Source of the DNA: Chitinophagaceae bacterium T5-Br10_B2g13
GTDB taxonomy: Bacteria; Bacteroidota; Rhodothermia; Balneolales; Balneolaceae
DNA: 64,000 bases
NCBI GenBank assembly: GCA_001564065.1
Contig: LKNA01000003.1
Span: 28,501-92,500 of the forward strand
Reading direction: 5' to 3'
Part shown: one piece after another, positions 21,211 to 31,833 of the stretch
How positions within the stretch are numbered: position 1 is the first letter of the stretch
Layout: each line of letters begins with the position of its first letter
Position numbers and translations under genes: made by a program
Notes under the pieces: generated by a model
The model's database searches: none
Seen by the model: the letters and a program-made list of their open reading frames with translations, nothing else
Told to the model about the DNA's origin: nothing

Positions 21211-21681
21211 ATGAGAAGGTTTATGAGTATTAAAGAGACCATTATGAACGACTTGAAGGAAGCTATGAAGTCTAAAAAGACGGATGAACTTCGTGTGCTT
21301 CGTTCATTAAAGGCCAAAATTCTGGAAAAAGAGATCAGTGAACGCAAAGGCGGTGAAGCTACTATTACCGATGAGCAGGTAACTGAGGTGCTGATGAAAG
21401 CAGCAAAACAGAGAAAGGAATCCATCGACCAGTTTGAACAGGGCGGACGAGATGATCTTGTTGATAAGGAAAAACAGGAGCTCTCTATTATTGAGTCCTA
21501 TCTTCCTGAAATGATGGATGACGATGCCATCAGAAAGGAAGTTCAAAAACAGAAGGAAGCTATGGGAGCTACTTCCATGGCCGATATGGGCAAGTTGATG
21601 GGGGTTATGATGTCTAAACTGAAGGGCAAGGCGGAAGGCGGTGACGTTAGCCGAATTGTCAAAGAGGAACTGTCCAAATAG
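21211..21681 (+). CDS. GatB/YqeY domain-containing protein
   Basis: IKETIMNDLKEAMKSKKTDELRVLRSLKAKILEKEI...RKESIDQFEQGGRDDLVDKEKQELSIIESYLP. Confidence 0.92.
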   Translation: MRRFMSIKETIMNDLKEAMKSKKTDELRVLRSLKAKILEKEISERKGGEATITDEQVTEVLMKAAKQRKESIDQFEQGGRDDLVDKEKQELSIIESYLPEMMDDDAIRKEVQKQKEAMGATSMADMGKLMGVMMSKLKGKAEGGDVSRIVKEELSK

Positions 21682-21687
21682 ATAGAA

Positions 21688-22251
21688 ATGAATCTGCTCG
21701 ATTTTTTTATCGTGATACCCATTGGCTACTTTGCGTATCGCGGTTTTATGAGCGGAGTCATACATGAAGTGCTAAATATTGCAGGAATTATTTTAGCAGT
21801 ATTTATCACTTTTGAATATATGGATGAAGCATCTGTATTATTCAGGCCCTTTTTTGATAATCCGGATTACGCGGTTGTTGCTGCGGGAATATTTCTGTTT
21901 GTAGCTACCGTAGGTGCTGTACAGGCAATTGCCTATGCAACGAAAAAACTGCTTGAAGTAATTAAGTTAAATTTGATAAACAGACTAGCCGGCCTGCTCT
22001 TTGGCGCCTTGAAGTCCGGAGTTGTTGTCAGTGCTGTACTTTTACTGCTAGCCGGGCTGAATCTGCCGGGAGAGGATACCAGAACTGAATCTGTATCGTA
22101 TCCTTATGTTATTTATATGGCACCTATGGCTTTCGATTTAGTAGCGAAAGTATACCCTGGTGCAGAAAATTTTATTGAAACGATTGATCAGACAATCGAA
22201 GCAAACAATCCGATAAAATCATTACCAATATTTGAAGATCTAAATTTATGA
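21688..22251 (+). CDS. CvpA family membrane protein
   Basis: [41 protein letters not shown] and multiple TM segments. Confidence 0.85.
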   Translation: MNLLDFFIVIPIGYFAYRGFMSGVIHEVLNIAGIILAVFITFEYMDEASVLFRPFFDNPDYAVVAAGIFLFVATVGAVQAIAYATKKLLEVIKLNLINRLAGLLFGALKSGVVVSAVLLLLAGLNLPGEDTRTESVSYPYVIYMAPMAFDLVAKVYPGAENFIETIDQTIEANNPIKSLPIFEDLNL

Positions 22252-23462
22252 GTTTTCCATCTGTAGAAGAACAACTAAATGTTATCAAAAGGGGTACAGT
22301 TGAAATTGTACCTGAAGACGACCTGGTAGAAAAGCTGAAAAAATCGAAGAAAGAGAATAAGCCTCTGCGTATAAAGCTTGGGTGTGACCCAACCAGACCG
22401 GACCTCCATCTTGGACACTCGGTTATTCTGAGAAAACTCCGACAGTTTCAGGATTTAGGGCACCATGTGATTCTTATTATTGGTGATTTTACCGCGCTGA
22501 TCGGAGATCCGACCGGGCAAAATAAAACCCGACCATCTCTCACAGAAGAGGAGATAAAGGAGAACGCCAGAACCTACCTGGATCAAGCCGGGAAAATATT
22601 GGACGGCGATAAAACGGAAATAGTGTACAACTCTGACTGGTTGAGTGGAATGAAGTTTCAGGATGTAATTTTACTCAGCTCCAAAATGACGGTTGCCCGA
22701 ATGATTGAGCGGGATGACTTTTCAAAACGTTATAAGAACAATGAGTCGATTTCACTTCATGAATTTCTCTATCCGCTGGCTCAGGGGCAGGATTCTGTTC
22801 ATCTGAACTCAGATGTTGAACTTGGCGGAACAGATCAGAAATTTAACCTACTTGTAGGGCGCGATTTGCAAAGAGATGCCGGCCAGGATCCGCAGGTATG
22901 TCTGATGATGCCGCTGCTTGTTGGCACGGATGGTTCGATGAAGATGAGTAAATCTTATGATAACTACATTGGAATTGATGAGCCGGCTAATGAAATGTAC
23001 GGCAAGGCGTTATCCATTCCGGATGACCTGATGTACTCGTACTATGAATTGGTAACGGATATCTCTACAGTTGATTTGGAATCCGTTAAAAAGCGAGTTG
23101 AAAAAGATCCTCGCAACACAAAGCACGATCTGGCGTTCACCATTACCCGGATGTATCATGGGGAGCAGGCCGCGAAAGAAGCGAGAAAATATTTTGAGCA
23201 GACCGTCATCAACAAAAATATTCCTGATGATGCGCCTGAATTTACCTTTAAGGCGGGGTCAACACACAGACTTCTGGATATTATTTCTGAAGCAAACCTG
23301 ACATCCAGTAACGGTGAAGCAAAGCGAATGATGAAGCAGGGCGGGGTTACCCTGGATGATGAAAAAATTAAAAGTCCCGGGCATGAAATCACTTTTAAAG
23401 AAGGTGATGAAATTGCACTAAAAGTAGGTAAGAGAAATTTTGCTAAATTAAAGGCAGAATAA
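22248..23462 (+). CDS. tyrS: Tyrosyl-tRNA synthetase
   Basis: [64 protein letters not shown]-terminal S4-like domain. Confidence 0.95.
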   Translation: MSFPSVEEQLNVIKRGTVEIVPEDDLVEKLKKSKKENKPLRIKLGCDPTRPDLHLGHSVILRKLRQFQDLGHHVILIIGDFTALIGDPTGQNKTRPSLTEEEIKENARTYLDQAGKILDGDKTEIVYNSDWLSGMKFQDVILLSSKMTVARMIERDDFSKRYKNNESISLHEFLYPLAQGQDSVHLNSDVELGGTDQKFNLLVGRDLQRDAGQDPQVCLMMPLLVGTDGSMKMSKSYDNYIGIDEPANEMYGKALSIPDDLMYSYYELVTDISTVDLESVKKRVEKDPRNTKHDLAFTITRMYHGEQAAKEARKYFEQTVINKNIPDDAPEFTFKAGSTHRLLDIISEANLTSSNGEAKRMMKQGGVTLDDEKIKSPGHEITFKEGDEIALKVGKRNFAKLKAE

Positions 23463-23521
23463 ACATAGAATATGGCCGGAATTAATTAAAGATATTCCGG
23501 CTTTCCTGAACCCGACATACT

Positions 23522-23974
23522 ATGGGAACACATTTTTCCGGATCAAGCTCTGAAGTAAACACCCTGAACGCTTTCATAAAAATTATGAGGGCAACGGAAT
23601 CACTTACTAACCGGCTGAACAGGCACCTTGCAGAGGCAAATCTTACAGAGAGTCAATTTGGGACGCTGGAAGCACTTCACCATTTAGGCCCGCTTAACCA
23701 GCGATCGATTGGTGAAAAAATATTGAAGAGTGGCGGAAACATAACCATGGTGGTGGATAACCTGGAAAAGCAGGGCTATGTGAAGCGAAAGAAAGATCCC
23801 AACGATCGCCGCGCAGTTTTGATCCATCTTACACCGGAAGGTCAGGAATTTATAGAAGGCTTTTTCCCAAAGCACCTCCAAAAAATTAAAGAGGAGTTTT
23901 CCGTTTTTACAGAAACTGAGAAGAAAGAACTGGCTCGTTTGTGTAAAAAACTGGGAGTTAAAGAAGAAGAGTAA
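23522..23974 (+). CDS. MarR family transcriptional regulator
   Basis: LTESQFGTLEALHHLGPLNQRSIGEKILKSGGNITMVVDNLEKQGYVKRKKDPNDRRAVLIHLTPEG. Confidence 0.92.
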   Translation: MGTHFSGSSSEVNTLNAFIKIMRATESLTNRLNRHLAEANLTESQFGTLEALHHLGPLNQRSIGEKILKSGGNITMVVDNLEKQGYVKRKKDPNDRRAVLIHLTPEGQEFIEGFFPKHLQKIKEEFSVFTETEKKELARLCKKLGVKEEE

Positions 23975-24024
23975 AGCCCATTAATAGATCTGTAAGGAAT
24001 TTTGCTTTCCTGTTTCTTACAGAT

Positions 24025-26442
24025 ATGAGTGGATCCAAAAGATACCGTTTTCCCAGCGCATCATACCCGGCCGTTAGGGTTATGCTTTTAATGGTAATGG
24101 GAATTATCTACGGTTATGTATCGGACCTGAACTTAATCCCTTCCATACTGCTGTTTATTACAGTAGTACTATTTTGGTTTGTATCGGAATTCATACTGAG
24201 AAAAGTTAACATTATTCTCTCATCTCACCTTTCAACCATTCTCTACTGCTTGGTAATATTTACCGCTTCATTTTTATGGTATAAAGTTGCTGACCATAAC
24301 CTTGAAAAAAATTTTAATGAATCCGGCTTCATTCATTTTTATGCCTGGGAAGAAATTGAATTATCAGGTACAGTGAGAGAAAAAGGATATACCACGAGTG
24401 GTAAGAGAGTATATGTTGCAGAAATCGATAAAAGCTTTTTAGAAGAAGGTTTATCAACTTCAAAAAAATACAGAATAAGGCTTTATAATGGTGAGGTAGG
24501 GGGGCGAGATCTGCAAATAGGCAGTTCCTTCAGAGCGGTAGTTCGGCTGTACGAATTTCCTGAAAGAAGAAATCCACATGAATTTGACTATGGGGGCTGG
24601 CTTTATAAGCAACAAATAGCAGCGCATGGCGAAATAACCGAGCTTATAGAAAAGGATGAACCACAAACGGTATTTAGCTGGATAAGCTTAAGAGGATATG
24701 TACAAAAAAATGTGGATGAGCTCTTTAGTCCTCAAACTGCACCCATGGCAAAAGCTCTGTTTCTGGGATATAAGGAAGAGATAGGTGAAGATACGCGGCA
24801 AAATTTTTCAAGGTCAGGACTGTCGCATATTATGGCAGTTTCTGGTTTGCATGTAGGTTTTATTGTAGCTCCAATATGGTTTATCATTCCGTTTCTGTGG
24901 ACTAAAAGGTGGGGGAAGTGGGTTGGTTTAATTCTTTTAACTGTACTGCTATTTGGTTATGCAGGACTTACCGGGTTCAGCGCTTCAGTTAGCAGGGCAT
25001 CACTTATGGCCTGGCTGATTACATACGGCAAGCTTTTTAGTAGAGTTCGCAACTCAATAAACTTGACGGCCGCTGCTGCAATAATATTGTTGATAGTCAA
25101 TCCATACCAGCTGTTTGATGTGGGTTTTCAGCTGTCGTTCGGTGCTGTTTTTACAATTCTCTTGTTGATGCCCGAAGCTCAGCGAATCATGCCGGCCAGA
25201 TATCGCTATGGTAAAATTGGCGCCTTAGCTACCATAGTCATTATTTCTGTGGTGGTGCAGGCAGGATTGTTTCCAATTCTCACCTACTACTTTGGGGAGT
25301 TTTCAATAGCCGGGCCTATAGCCAATGCATTGGTCATTCCAATAATGACGGTTACCGTGCCGGCAGGTTTAGCTATTTCATTACTTCCGATGTCATCAAA
25401 TATCATGCTGTCCTATGGAGCAATACCGGTAGAGTGGAGTTTAATATGGATAGAATCTGTGGCAGAGAGTATTGGTAAAAGTGAATTGAGCTATTTCACA
25501 ATTTCAAACGAATCGTTATTAATTTTTCTGCTATGGGGCTTAATGATCCTGTTTGGCGGTTCAATTAGGATTCCGGAGTTGAGATGGAAACTTTGTATTG
25601 CAGTTTTACTTGTTTTCAACCTTTTTATGATTGAGCAAATTTTCCAAAACAAAGGGCAAAGCCAACTTAAAATAACATTTCTGGATGTGGGGCAGGGAGA
25701 TGCAGTACATATTCAGACGCCTTCAGAAAAGCATATTTTAGTGGATGTTGGCAGGTGGAACCCGGGTTACGACAGCGGTTCAAGAGTGATTACTCCCTAT
25801 CTGAAACATAGAGGCGTGGAAACGGTTGATGCTGTAATACTTTCACATCCGCACGCAGATCACATCGGAGGAATTGAATCGGTTATGAATGAATTTAAAG
25901 TGCTAAATATTTATCAAAGCAGTTACGAGTATGAGAGCCAGCTTTATAACAATTATGTAAGAAAAGCCGATTCATTGGGTATATCTGTGCAAAATGTTTA
26001 TGCGGGTGATCTTATTGATATTGAAAGCAACCTGCGATTATACGTTTTAGGGCCTCTGGAAAAAGAAACAAAACCGTCGAATCCCAATAACTATTCTGTA
26101 GTAGTAAAAATAGTTTATGGAGATCAATCCATACTGTTAACCGGCGATGCAGAAAGCCAACAGGAGCTGGATTTAGTGACTTATTACGGGGACTTTTTAA
26201 GGTCTAATCTATATAAAATGGGTCATCACGGAAGCAGAACCAGCTCAACGAAAACATTTATAGAACATGTAGAACCTGAAATCTCCGTTGCATCTCTTGC
26301 TTTTAGGAATAGATTCCGCCATCCAAACCGGGATGCCGTGAGCAGGGTGAGTACATATAGTGAAGAAAATTACTTTACAAGTTTGGAGGGGGCTGTTGTT
26401 TTTAAATCAAACGGTAAAGGTTTGCAGAGAGTTGAATGGTAG
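24025..26442 (+). CDS. comEC: ComEC/Rec2-family competence protein
   Basis: ALFLGYKEEIGEDTRQNFSRSGLSHIMAVSGLHVGFI, C-terminal MBL domain FLDVGQGDAVHIQTP...HPHADHIGG. Confidence 0.93.
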   Translation: MSGSKRYRFPSASYPAVRVMLLMVMGIIYGYVSDLNLIPSILLFITVVLFWFVSEFILRKVNIILSSHLSTILYCLVIFTASFLWYKVADHNLEKNFNESGFIHFYAWEEIELSGTVREKGYTTSGKRVYVAEIDKSFLEEGLSTSKKYRIRLYNGEVGGRDLQIGSSFRAVVRLYEFPERRNPHEFDYGGWLYKQQIAAHGEITELIEKDEPQTVFSWISLRGYVQKNVDELFSPQTAPMAKALFLGYKEEIGEDTRQNFSRSGLSHIMAVSGLHVGFIVAPIWFIIPFLWTKRWGKWVGLILLTVLLFGYAGLTGFSASVSRASLMAWLITYGKLFSRVRNSINLTAAAAIILLIVNPYQLFDVGFQLSFGAVFTILLLMPEAQRIMPARYRYGKIGALATIVIISVVVQAGLFPILTYYFGEFSIAGPIANALVIPIMTVTVPAGLAISLLPMSSNIMLSYGAIPVEWSLIWIESVAESIGKSELSYFTISNESLLIFLLWGLMILFGGSIRIPELRWKLCIAVLLVFNLFMIEQIFQNKGQSQLKITFLDVGQGDAVHIQTPSEKHILVDVGRWNPGYDSGSRVITPYLKHRGVETVDAVILSHPHADHIGGIESVMNEFKVLNIYQSSYEYESQLYNNYVRKADSLGISVQNVYAGDLIDIESNLRLYVLGPLEKETKPSNPNNYSVVVKIVYGDQSILLTGDAESQQELDLVTYYGDFLRSNLYKMGHHGSRTSSTKTFIEHVEPEISVASLAFRNRFRHPNRDAVSRVSTYSEENYFTSLEGAVVFKSNGKGLQRVEW

Positions 26443-26520
26443 CGAAGTAAAAAAGAAGTTTGAACGTGGTAGATCGAAGGTGTAATTTCATCAAGTGTGA
26501 ATTAAAAAGAATAGATAATT

Positions 26521-26736
26521 ATGTCAGAAAAGGAACGGCTGAGTTTCGAAGAGGCTTTAAAACAATTGGAAGCAATCGTCGAAAAACTCAATGATAAAGA
26601 AATATCACTCGAAGAATCTGTAGCCTTGTACGAAGAGGGGCAGAAGCTTTCAAAAATATGTTCTGAAACATTGGAAAGCGCGGCTTTAAAAATTGAGAAA
26701 ATAGATCAAAGTAAGAGCGCTCCTGAGAATGAGTAG
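26521..26736 (+). CDS. xseB: Exodeoxyribonuclease VII small subunit
   Basis: SFEEALKQLEAIVEKLNDKEISLEESVALYEEGQKLSKICSETLESAALKI. Confidence 0.93.
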   Translation: MSEKERLSFEEALKQLEAIVEKLNDKEISLEESVALYEEGQKLSKICSETLESAALKIEKIDQSKSAPENE

Positions 26737-26745
26737 CAGTAAATT

Positions 26746-28668
26746 ATGGAAACATACAAGCCAACCCCGGGCCCCTTATTAGCAAAGATATCATCTCCGG
26801 ATGATCTGAAAAAACTTTCATCGGAACAGCTACAGGATGTGTGCGATGAGTTGAGGGAGTATATCATTGACTCTGTGTCTGTTTATGGTGGTCATTTCGG
26901 AGCCAGCCTTGGTGTGGTTGAGTTAACGGTTGCGCTTCACTATGTATACGATACACCAAGAGATAAGCTGGTGTGGGATGTTGGGCATCAGGCTTATGGC
27001 CATAAGATATTAACCGGAAGAAGAGACCAATTCTATACAAACAGGAGATATAACGGTCTTTCCGGTTTCCCAAAACGATCGGAAAGTGAATACGATGCAT
27101 TTGGCGTTGGTCATTCCAGTACATCCATATCAGCAGCTTTGGGAATGGCCGTTGCATCTGATTTAAACAGTGAGAATAAAAAAGCTGTTGCGGTAATCGG
27201 TGACGGAGCTATGACCGGCGGTATGGCCTTTGAAGCTCTGAATAACGCCGGGGCTCAAAATTCAGACATTTTGGTGATTCTGAATGATAATAATATGTCT
27301 ATTGATCCCAATGTTGGTGCTTTGAAGGAGTACCTGGCAGACATCACGACCAGCAAGACTTTCAATAAAATGCGTGATGAGATTTACGATCTGCTCGGAC
27401 ATTTTAAGTCAGCCGGTGAAAAAATGAGAAAAGTGGCTTCAAAGCTTGAAAAAGCGATGACTGCCGCAATTACACCCGGTGCACTTTTCCAGGCACTTGG
27501 ATTTAAGTACTATGGACCCGTTGATGGCCATAACGTGGATGCCCTGCGAAGACATTTGGAGGATTTGAAAACTGTATCCGGTCCCAAACTGCTGCATATT
27601 GTGACAGTAAAAGGGAAGGGATTTGCACCTGCCGAGCGGGAACAAACAAAGTGGCATGCTCAAAGCAGTCCGTTTGATAAAATTACCGGCAACCCTTTAA
27701 CCAAGCCTAAAACGAAGGAAAAACTACCTCCAAAATATCAGGATGTATTTGGAGAGGCTTTGGTGGAGCTGGCTGAAGATAATGAAGATATCGTGGCTAT
27801 TACGCCTGCAATGCCTAGTGGTTCCAGCCTTTGGCCTATGATGAGAGCTTATCCTGATCGCTCGTTTGATGTGGGTATTGCGGAGCAGCATGCAGTTACG
27901 TTTGCTGCCGGACTCGCAACAGAAGGAAAAAAAGCCTTTGCCGCCCTCTACTCTACCTTTTTGCAGAGAGCCTATGATCAGGTGATCCACGATGTGGCTA
28001 TTCAAAAACTACCGGTTGTTTTTTGTATTGACAGGGCCGGCCTGGTTGGAGCTGACGGACCCACTCATCACGGGCTCTATGATATTTCTTATCTGCGAGC
28101 TGTACCGAATATTATTGTTTCCTCTCCGATGGATGAGCAGGAGCTTCGCGATATGATGTTCACAGCATCTGAGTATGATCAAGGCGCTTGGGCGATCCGA
28201 TATCCGCGTGGCAGGGCGACCGGAATGGAAGTTCGTAAGGAGTTTCAGAGAACAGAAATTGGGAAAGGCAGAGTCATTCAAAAAGGAGAATCGGTTGCGG
28301 TGTTAAGTTTTGGACCGATTGGCAAATATGTAATGGACGCTAATGAATTACTTCAGCAGGAGAATATCCACATTGGTCACTACGATCTGAGATTTGCCAA
28401 ACCACTGGATACAGATATGATCGACTCTGTGTTAGAGTCGTACGATTATATTATCACGCTGGAGGATGGAACCAGACTCGGTGGGTTTGGATCTGCGGTA
28501 GCCGAATATGTGGCTGAAAAGGGCGCAGGTGTACCGGTGAAGATTTTGGGCGTTCCCGACCAAATTATTGAACATGGTTCACAGAGAGAATTGCACGACG
28601 AGGTGGGCATTGGCCCTGACGGTATCGTGGAAACCGTAAAAAATTTATTGGGAATTAAAATTGCCTGA
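26746..28668 (+). CDS. dxs: 1-deoxy-D-xylulose-5-phosphate synthase
   Basis: GGHFGASLGVVELTVALHYVYDTPRDKLVWDVGHQAYGHKILTGRR, IGDGAMTGGMAFEALNNAG, VGADGPTHHGLYDISYLR. Confidence 0.97.
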   Translation: METYKPTPGPLLAKISSPDDLKKLSSEQLQDVCDELREYIIDSVSVYGGHFGASLGVVELTVALHYVYDTPRDKLVWDVGHQAYGHKILTGRRDQFYTNRRYNGLSGFPKRSESEYDAFGVGHSSTSISAALGMAVASDLNSENKKAVAVIGDGAMTGGMAFEALNNAGAQNSDILVILNDNNMSIDPNVGALKEYLADITTSKTFNKMRDEIYDLLGHFKSAGEKMRKVASKLEKAMTAAITPGALFQALGFKYYGPVDGHNVDALRRHLEDLKTVSGPKLLHIVTVKGKGFAPAEREQTKWHAQSSPFDKITGNPLTKPKTKEKLPPKYQDVFGEALVELAEDNEDIVAITPAMPSGSSLWPMMRAYPDRSFDVGIAEQHAVTFAAGLATEGKKAFAALYSTFLQRAYDQVIHDVAIQKLPVVFCIDRAGLVGADGPTHHGLYDISYLRAVPNIIVSSPMDEQELRDMMFTASEYDQGAWAIRYPRGRATGMEVRKEFQRTEIGKGRVIQKGESVAVLSFGPIGKYVMDANELLQQENIHIGHYDLRFAKPLDTDMIDSVLESYDYIITLEDGTRLGGFGSAVAEYVAEKGAGVPVKILGVPDQIIEHGSQRELHDEVGIGPDGIVETVKNLLGIKIA

Positions 28669-28702
28669 TCTCAAATCCTTATCTTTTTTTCTGAAATAAT
28701 AA

Positions 28703-29725
28703 TTGATCAGAAAATATATACCCTTGTCTTACACGCTCAAAGATTTTGATTATCATTTGCCTGAAGAGCTGATTGCTCAAAAACCGGCTATTCCAAGAGA
28801 TCACTCCAGGCTTTTAGTCTATGATCGCGAAAGCGGCACTATCCGGGATGATTATTTCTATAACATCGGCAAGTATCTGCCGTCTCAAACTTCACTGGTA
28901 GTAAATAACAGTAAAGTTGAAAAGTGCCGCCTGCTGTTTAATGACGACAAGATTGAGATATTTGTAACTAAAGCTGTAGACGATCGCATTGTTGAAGCGA
29001 TGGTGCGACCGGGAAAAAAATTCAAGCCGGGAAAAACGGTTGAGCTTGCGGTCGGATTGAGTGCGAAAACCCTGAACATTGCAGAAGACGGAATCCGAAC
29101 CATTGAATTAAGCCGCTCTCTGGATGATGCTATCACGGAAAAATATAAACACACACCGTTTCCTCCATACATAGAACGGGATGAATCGCTTGCAGATCGA
29201 TATCAAACAATCTACGCAAAAGATGAGGGAAGTAAGGCGGCTCCAACCGCGGGACTGCATTTTACGCCTGAGCTGATCAGCAAACTGGAAAAACAGGGAA
29301 TAGAAAAGAAAGAGGTTACTCTGCATGTGGGGTTAGGGACTTTTGCACCGGTAAAAACCGATAAGATCGAAGATCATATTATGCATAGTGAGTGGTATCA
29401 GATTTCTGCTGATCAAGCCAGTGCTTTGAACCGTTCAAAAACCATTACTGCAGTCGGAACCACAAGTGTGAGAGTGCTGGAATCGGCGAAGAAAATTGGG
29501 CAGAAGTTCACGGCCTGCTCCGGAGAAACGGATATTTTCATCACTCCGGGCTATACATTTCAATCCGTAGACCACCTGATTACAAACTTTCACCTTCCCA
29601 AAAGCACCCTTTTAATGCTGATTTCTGCTTTCATAGGGTTTGATGAAATGAAAAAAGTGTATCAACACGCAATTAAGGAGGAGTACAGGTTTTACTCGTT
29701 TGGCGATGCGATGCTTTTGCTCTGA
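28703..29725 (+). CDS. queA: S-adenosylmethionine:tRNA ribosyltransferase-isomerase QueA
   Basis: FDYHLPEELIAQKPAIPRDHSRLLVYDR, AAPTAGLHFTPELISKLE, VTLHVGLGTFAPV, NFHLPKSTLLMLISAFIG; TTG start uncertain. Confidence 0.94.
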   Translation: MIRKYIPLSYTLKDFDYHLPEELIAQKPAIPRDHSRLLVYDRESGTIRDDYFYNIGKYLPSQTSLVVNNSKVEKCRLLFNDDKIEIFVTKAVDDRIVEAMVRPGKKFKPGKTVELAVGLSAKTLNIAEDGIRTIELSRSLDDAITEKYKHTPFPPYIERDESLADRYQTIYAKDEGSKAAPTAGLHFTPELISKLEKQGIEKKEVTLHVGLGTFAPVKTDKIEDHIMHSEWYQISADQASALNRSKTITAVGTTSVRVLESAKKIGQKFTACSGETDIFITPGYTFQSVDHLITNFHLPKSTLLMLISAFIGFDEMKKVYQHAIKEEYRFYSFGDAMLLL

Positions 29726-29744
29726 ACCAAAAATTTAATTCAGA

Positions 29745-30794
29745 TTATAAGGGCCACTCTGCTCGCCAGATTTCTCCCTCAAATTGATTGTTGAAATAGA
29801 GTGCGCTTCGTTCTGCAGAGATTGTAAAATTTTTCGAATTAATTTCCAGATCTGAGTACTGAAGTATTTTCATTTCGGTTCCTTCATTATTCATCCACCC
29901 AACTGTTACGGGTGTATCACTTGGGGTGTTAAAAAGAATAGCTACTCCATCATCAGTCGCCTCGAGATGTGAAGCGTACATCAGAAAGATGATGTTTCCA
30001 CGATCAAGCATTCTTCTATTTGCCTCGATATAGTTTTCGAAAACCTCATCCATAAAGTCGGTTTCAATGAGGTGCTCCCACTGCAGTTCATATTGGTGAT
30101 TGTAGGCCTGTAAAACACCGGTTGTAAGTTGAAAAGAGAAGATTCGTTCACTATTTACCGCCGGCATAACTCTGTTTTTCATAAATGAAGGTACCTGATT
30201 CCGCTCAATGGCCTGCCTTGTTGATGAAATGCTGATATCGTCATCATCACTAGTTAATGATTCTCCAAAATGGTGAATAGTGCTGTTATTTAAACTGGAA
30301 TGGGTGAGCAGGCTTCCATCGTGACCACCCGACTGGAAGTAGAACTCGCCTTTTGATCCGGCCGACATCATCTGTGAATATTGTTGAGAAGAGAGGCTCT
30401 GCTCGTCTAAAAACTCTCCATCAAAAGAGTAGGAGATCAGCTTGGCATTTCCGGGATCGAAACCGAGTATCTCATCATCAAACATCCAGAGAGATGCCAG
30501 ATATTGAAACTCCTCAGGACCGTTGCCCTGATTTCCGAAAGATTGAATTAGCCGATAATCCTCGTCAAATCTGTGAACAACCCCGGCGCCGAAATCGTAG
30601 ACGTAAAGACCTTCGGAAGTTGCCAATATCGATGAGGGCATAGCAAATCGGTCGTCTGTTGTGGTATCGATAACGCGTTCTGCACCGTTCAGTTCCAGAT
30701 TAGTCCGCTCAATCTCAGCAGGAGGTGTATCGGATTGGCATGAGGTAAGTGTTATTAGGAGAAGGGTGAGAGATAAAATGTACCGATTGTGCAT
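29745..30794 (-). CDS. Six-bladed beta-propeller lipoprotein
   Basis: Lipobox SLTLLLITLTSCQS; repeated blade patterns such as SEGLYVYDFGAGVVHRFDEDYRLIQSFGNQGNGPEEF. Confidence 0.75.
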   Translation of the reverse strand: MHNRYILSLTLLLITLTSCQSDTPPAEIERTNLELNGAERVIDTTTDDRFAMPSSILATSEGLYVYDFGAGVVHRFDEDYRLIQSFGNQGNGPEEFQYLASLWMFDDEILGFDPGNAKLISYSFDGEFLDEQSLSSQQYSQMMSAGSKGEFYFQSGGHDGSLLTHSSLNNSTIHHFGESLTSDDDDISISSTRQAIERNQVPSFMKNRVMPAVNSERIFSFQLTTGVLQAYNHQYELQWEHLIETDFMDEVFENYIEANRRMLDRGNIIFLMYASHLEATDDGVAILFNTPSDTPVTVGWMNNEGTEMKILQYSDLEINSKNFTISAERSALYFNNQFEGEIWRAEWPL

Positions 30795-30876
30795 AAAAAA
30801 AGTATTATTTAATTAGTACTAACACTGTAGCACAACGCACTGGGAATTGCAAGCCAAACCTACATACTACATATTT

Positions 30877-31095
30877 TCAATTATCCTCTTCCTTATATTG
30901 GGCTTTGTAACCGTTTTTGATTTTCTGATTCATGTGTCGTTTATAATTATCGTACTCATATTTTCGTACGGTAAATTCTGAGTGATAATTTCCGTCATTA
31001 CAGTCTACGTGAAACTTATTTGGATTTTCAGTTTCTGAGATGACTACCTGAATGTCGCCCAGTTTATAGGATTCTATTTCTTTTTTTGTGCTCAT
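30877..31095 (-). CDS. Small hypothetical protein
   Basis: 72-aa ORF with charged, plausible composition, not overlapped by a better ORF. Confidence 0.5.
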   Translation of the reverse strand: MSTKKEIESYKLGDIQVVISETENPNKFHVDCNDGNYHSEFTVRKYEYDNYKRHMNQKIKNGYKAQYKEEDN

Positions 31096-31200
31096 TCTGT
31101 CGATGCGGTTATAGGAATTATTTTGGTTTAAGATAACAGTTTTGTTTTATAGTGATGAATACGGATTTTACTTGTGTCAATTTCAAATAAATGGATCAAA

Positions 31201-31776
31201 ATGAATAAACTGACTTATCTACTATTACCAATTTTGCTTATTACAGTGGCATGTGGAGGTGAGGCCCAAACGGATTTAACTCCTGAATTGCCTCGTGATA
31301 CACCTCAGGAAGCATTTTTTGCCAATGTGTTTTCGTTATGTGGAGAAACCTTTGCCGGAGAATCAACATTCCCCGACGATCCGGATCACGATTTAGTTGA
31401 TACAGAACTTATGGCAACGGTTTCTACTTGTACGGAAGAGCTAATCGAAGTTGATTTTTTGCGTGATGGCGGTACATGGCACGCAACCTGGGTGTTGGAA
31501 ATGCGTGAAAACGGACTGCATCTTTATCACGATCACATCGGTGAAAATGTGTATGAAGAGGGCGAAGCACCTTTGACAGGATATGGCGGGTATGCTGATG
31601 AGAGAGGCAATGAATACCAACAGTATTTCCCTGCAGACGATTACACGGCAGAAATTTTACCGGAAGCAGCAACCAATGTTTGGATGATGCAATACGATCC
31701 TGAAGAGGGAACTTTTGAATACTCTTTAGAAAGGCATCAGGAACCTAGATTCAGAGCGGTTTTGACAAAGCTCTAA
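31201..31776 (+). CDS. Hypothetical lipoprotein
   Basis: ORF 31174-31776; internal start MNKLTYLLLPILLITVACGG gives a clean lipoprotein signal. Confidence 0.7.
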   Translation: MNKLTYLLLPILLITVACGGEAQTDLTPELPRDTPQEAFFANVFSLCGETFAGESTFPDDPDHDLVDTELMATVSTCTEELIEVDFLRDGGTWHATWVLEMRENGLHLYHDHIGENVYEEGEAPLTGYGGYADERGNEYQQYFPADDYTAEILPEAATNVWMMQYDPEEGTFEYSLERHQEPRFRAVLTKL

Positions 31777-31833
31777 AACATAATTAGGGGAGGGTGTAAC
31801 AATTACTCCCTCCTTTTTTCAATTCATAACATT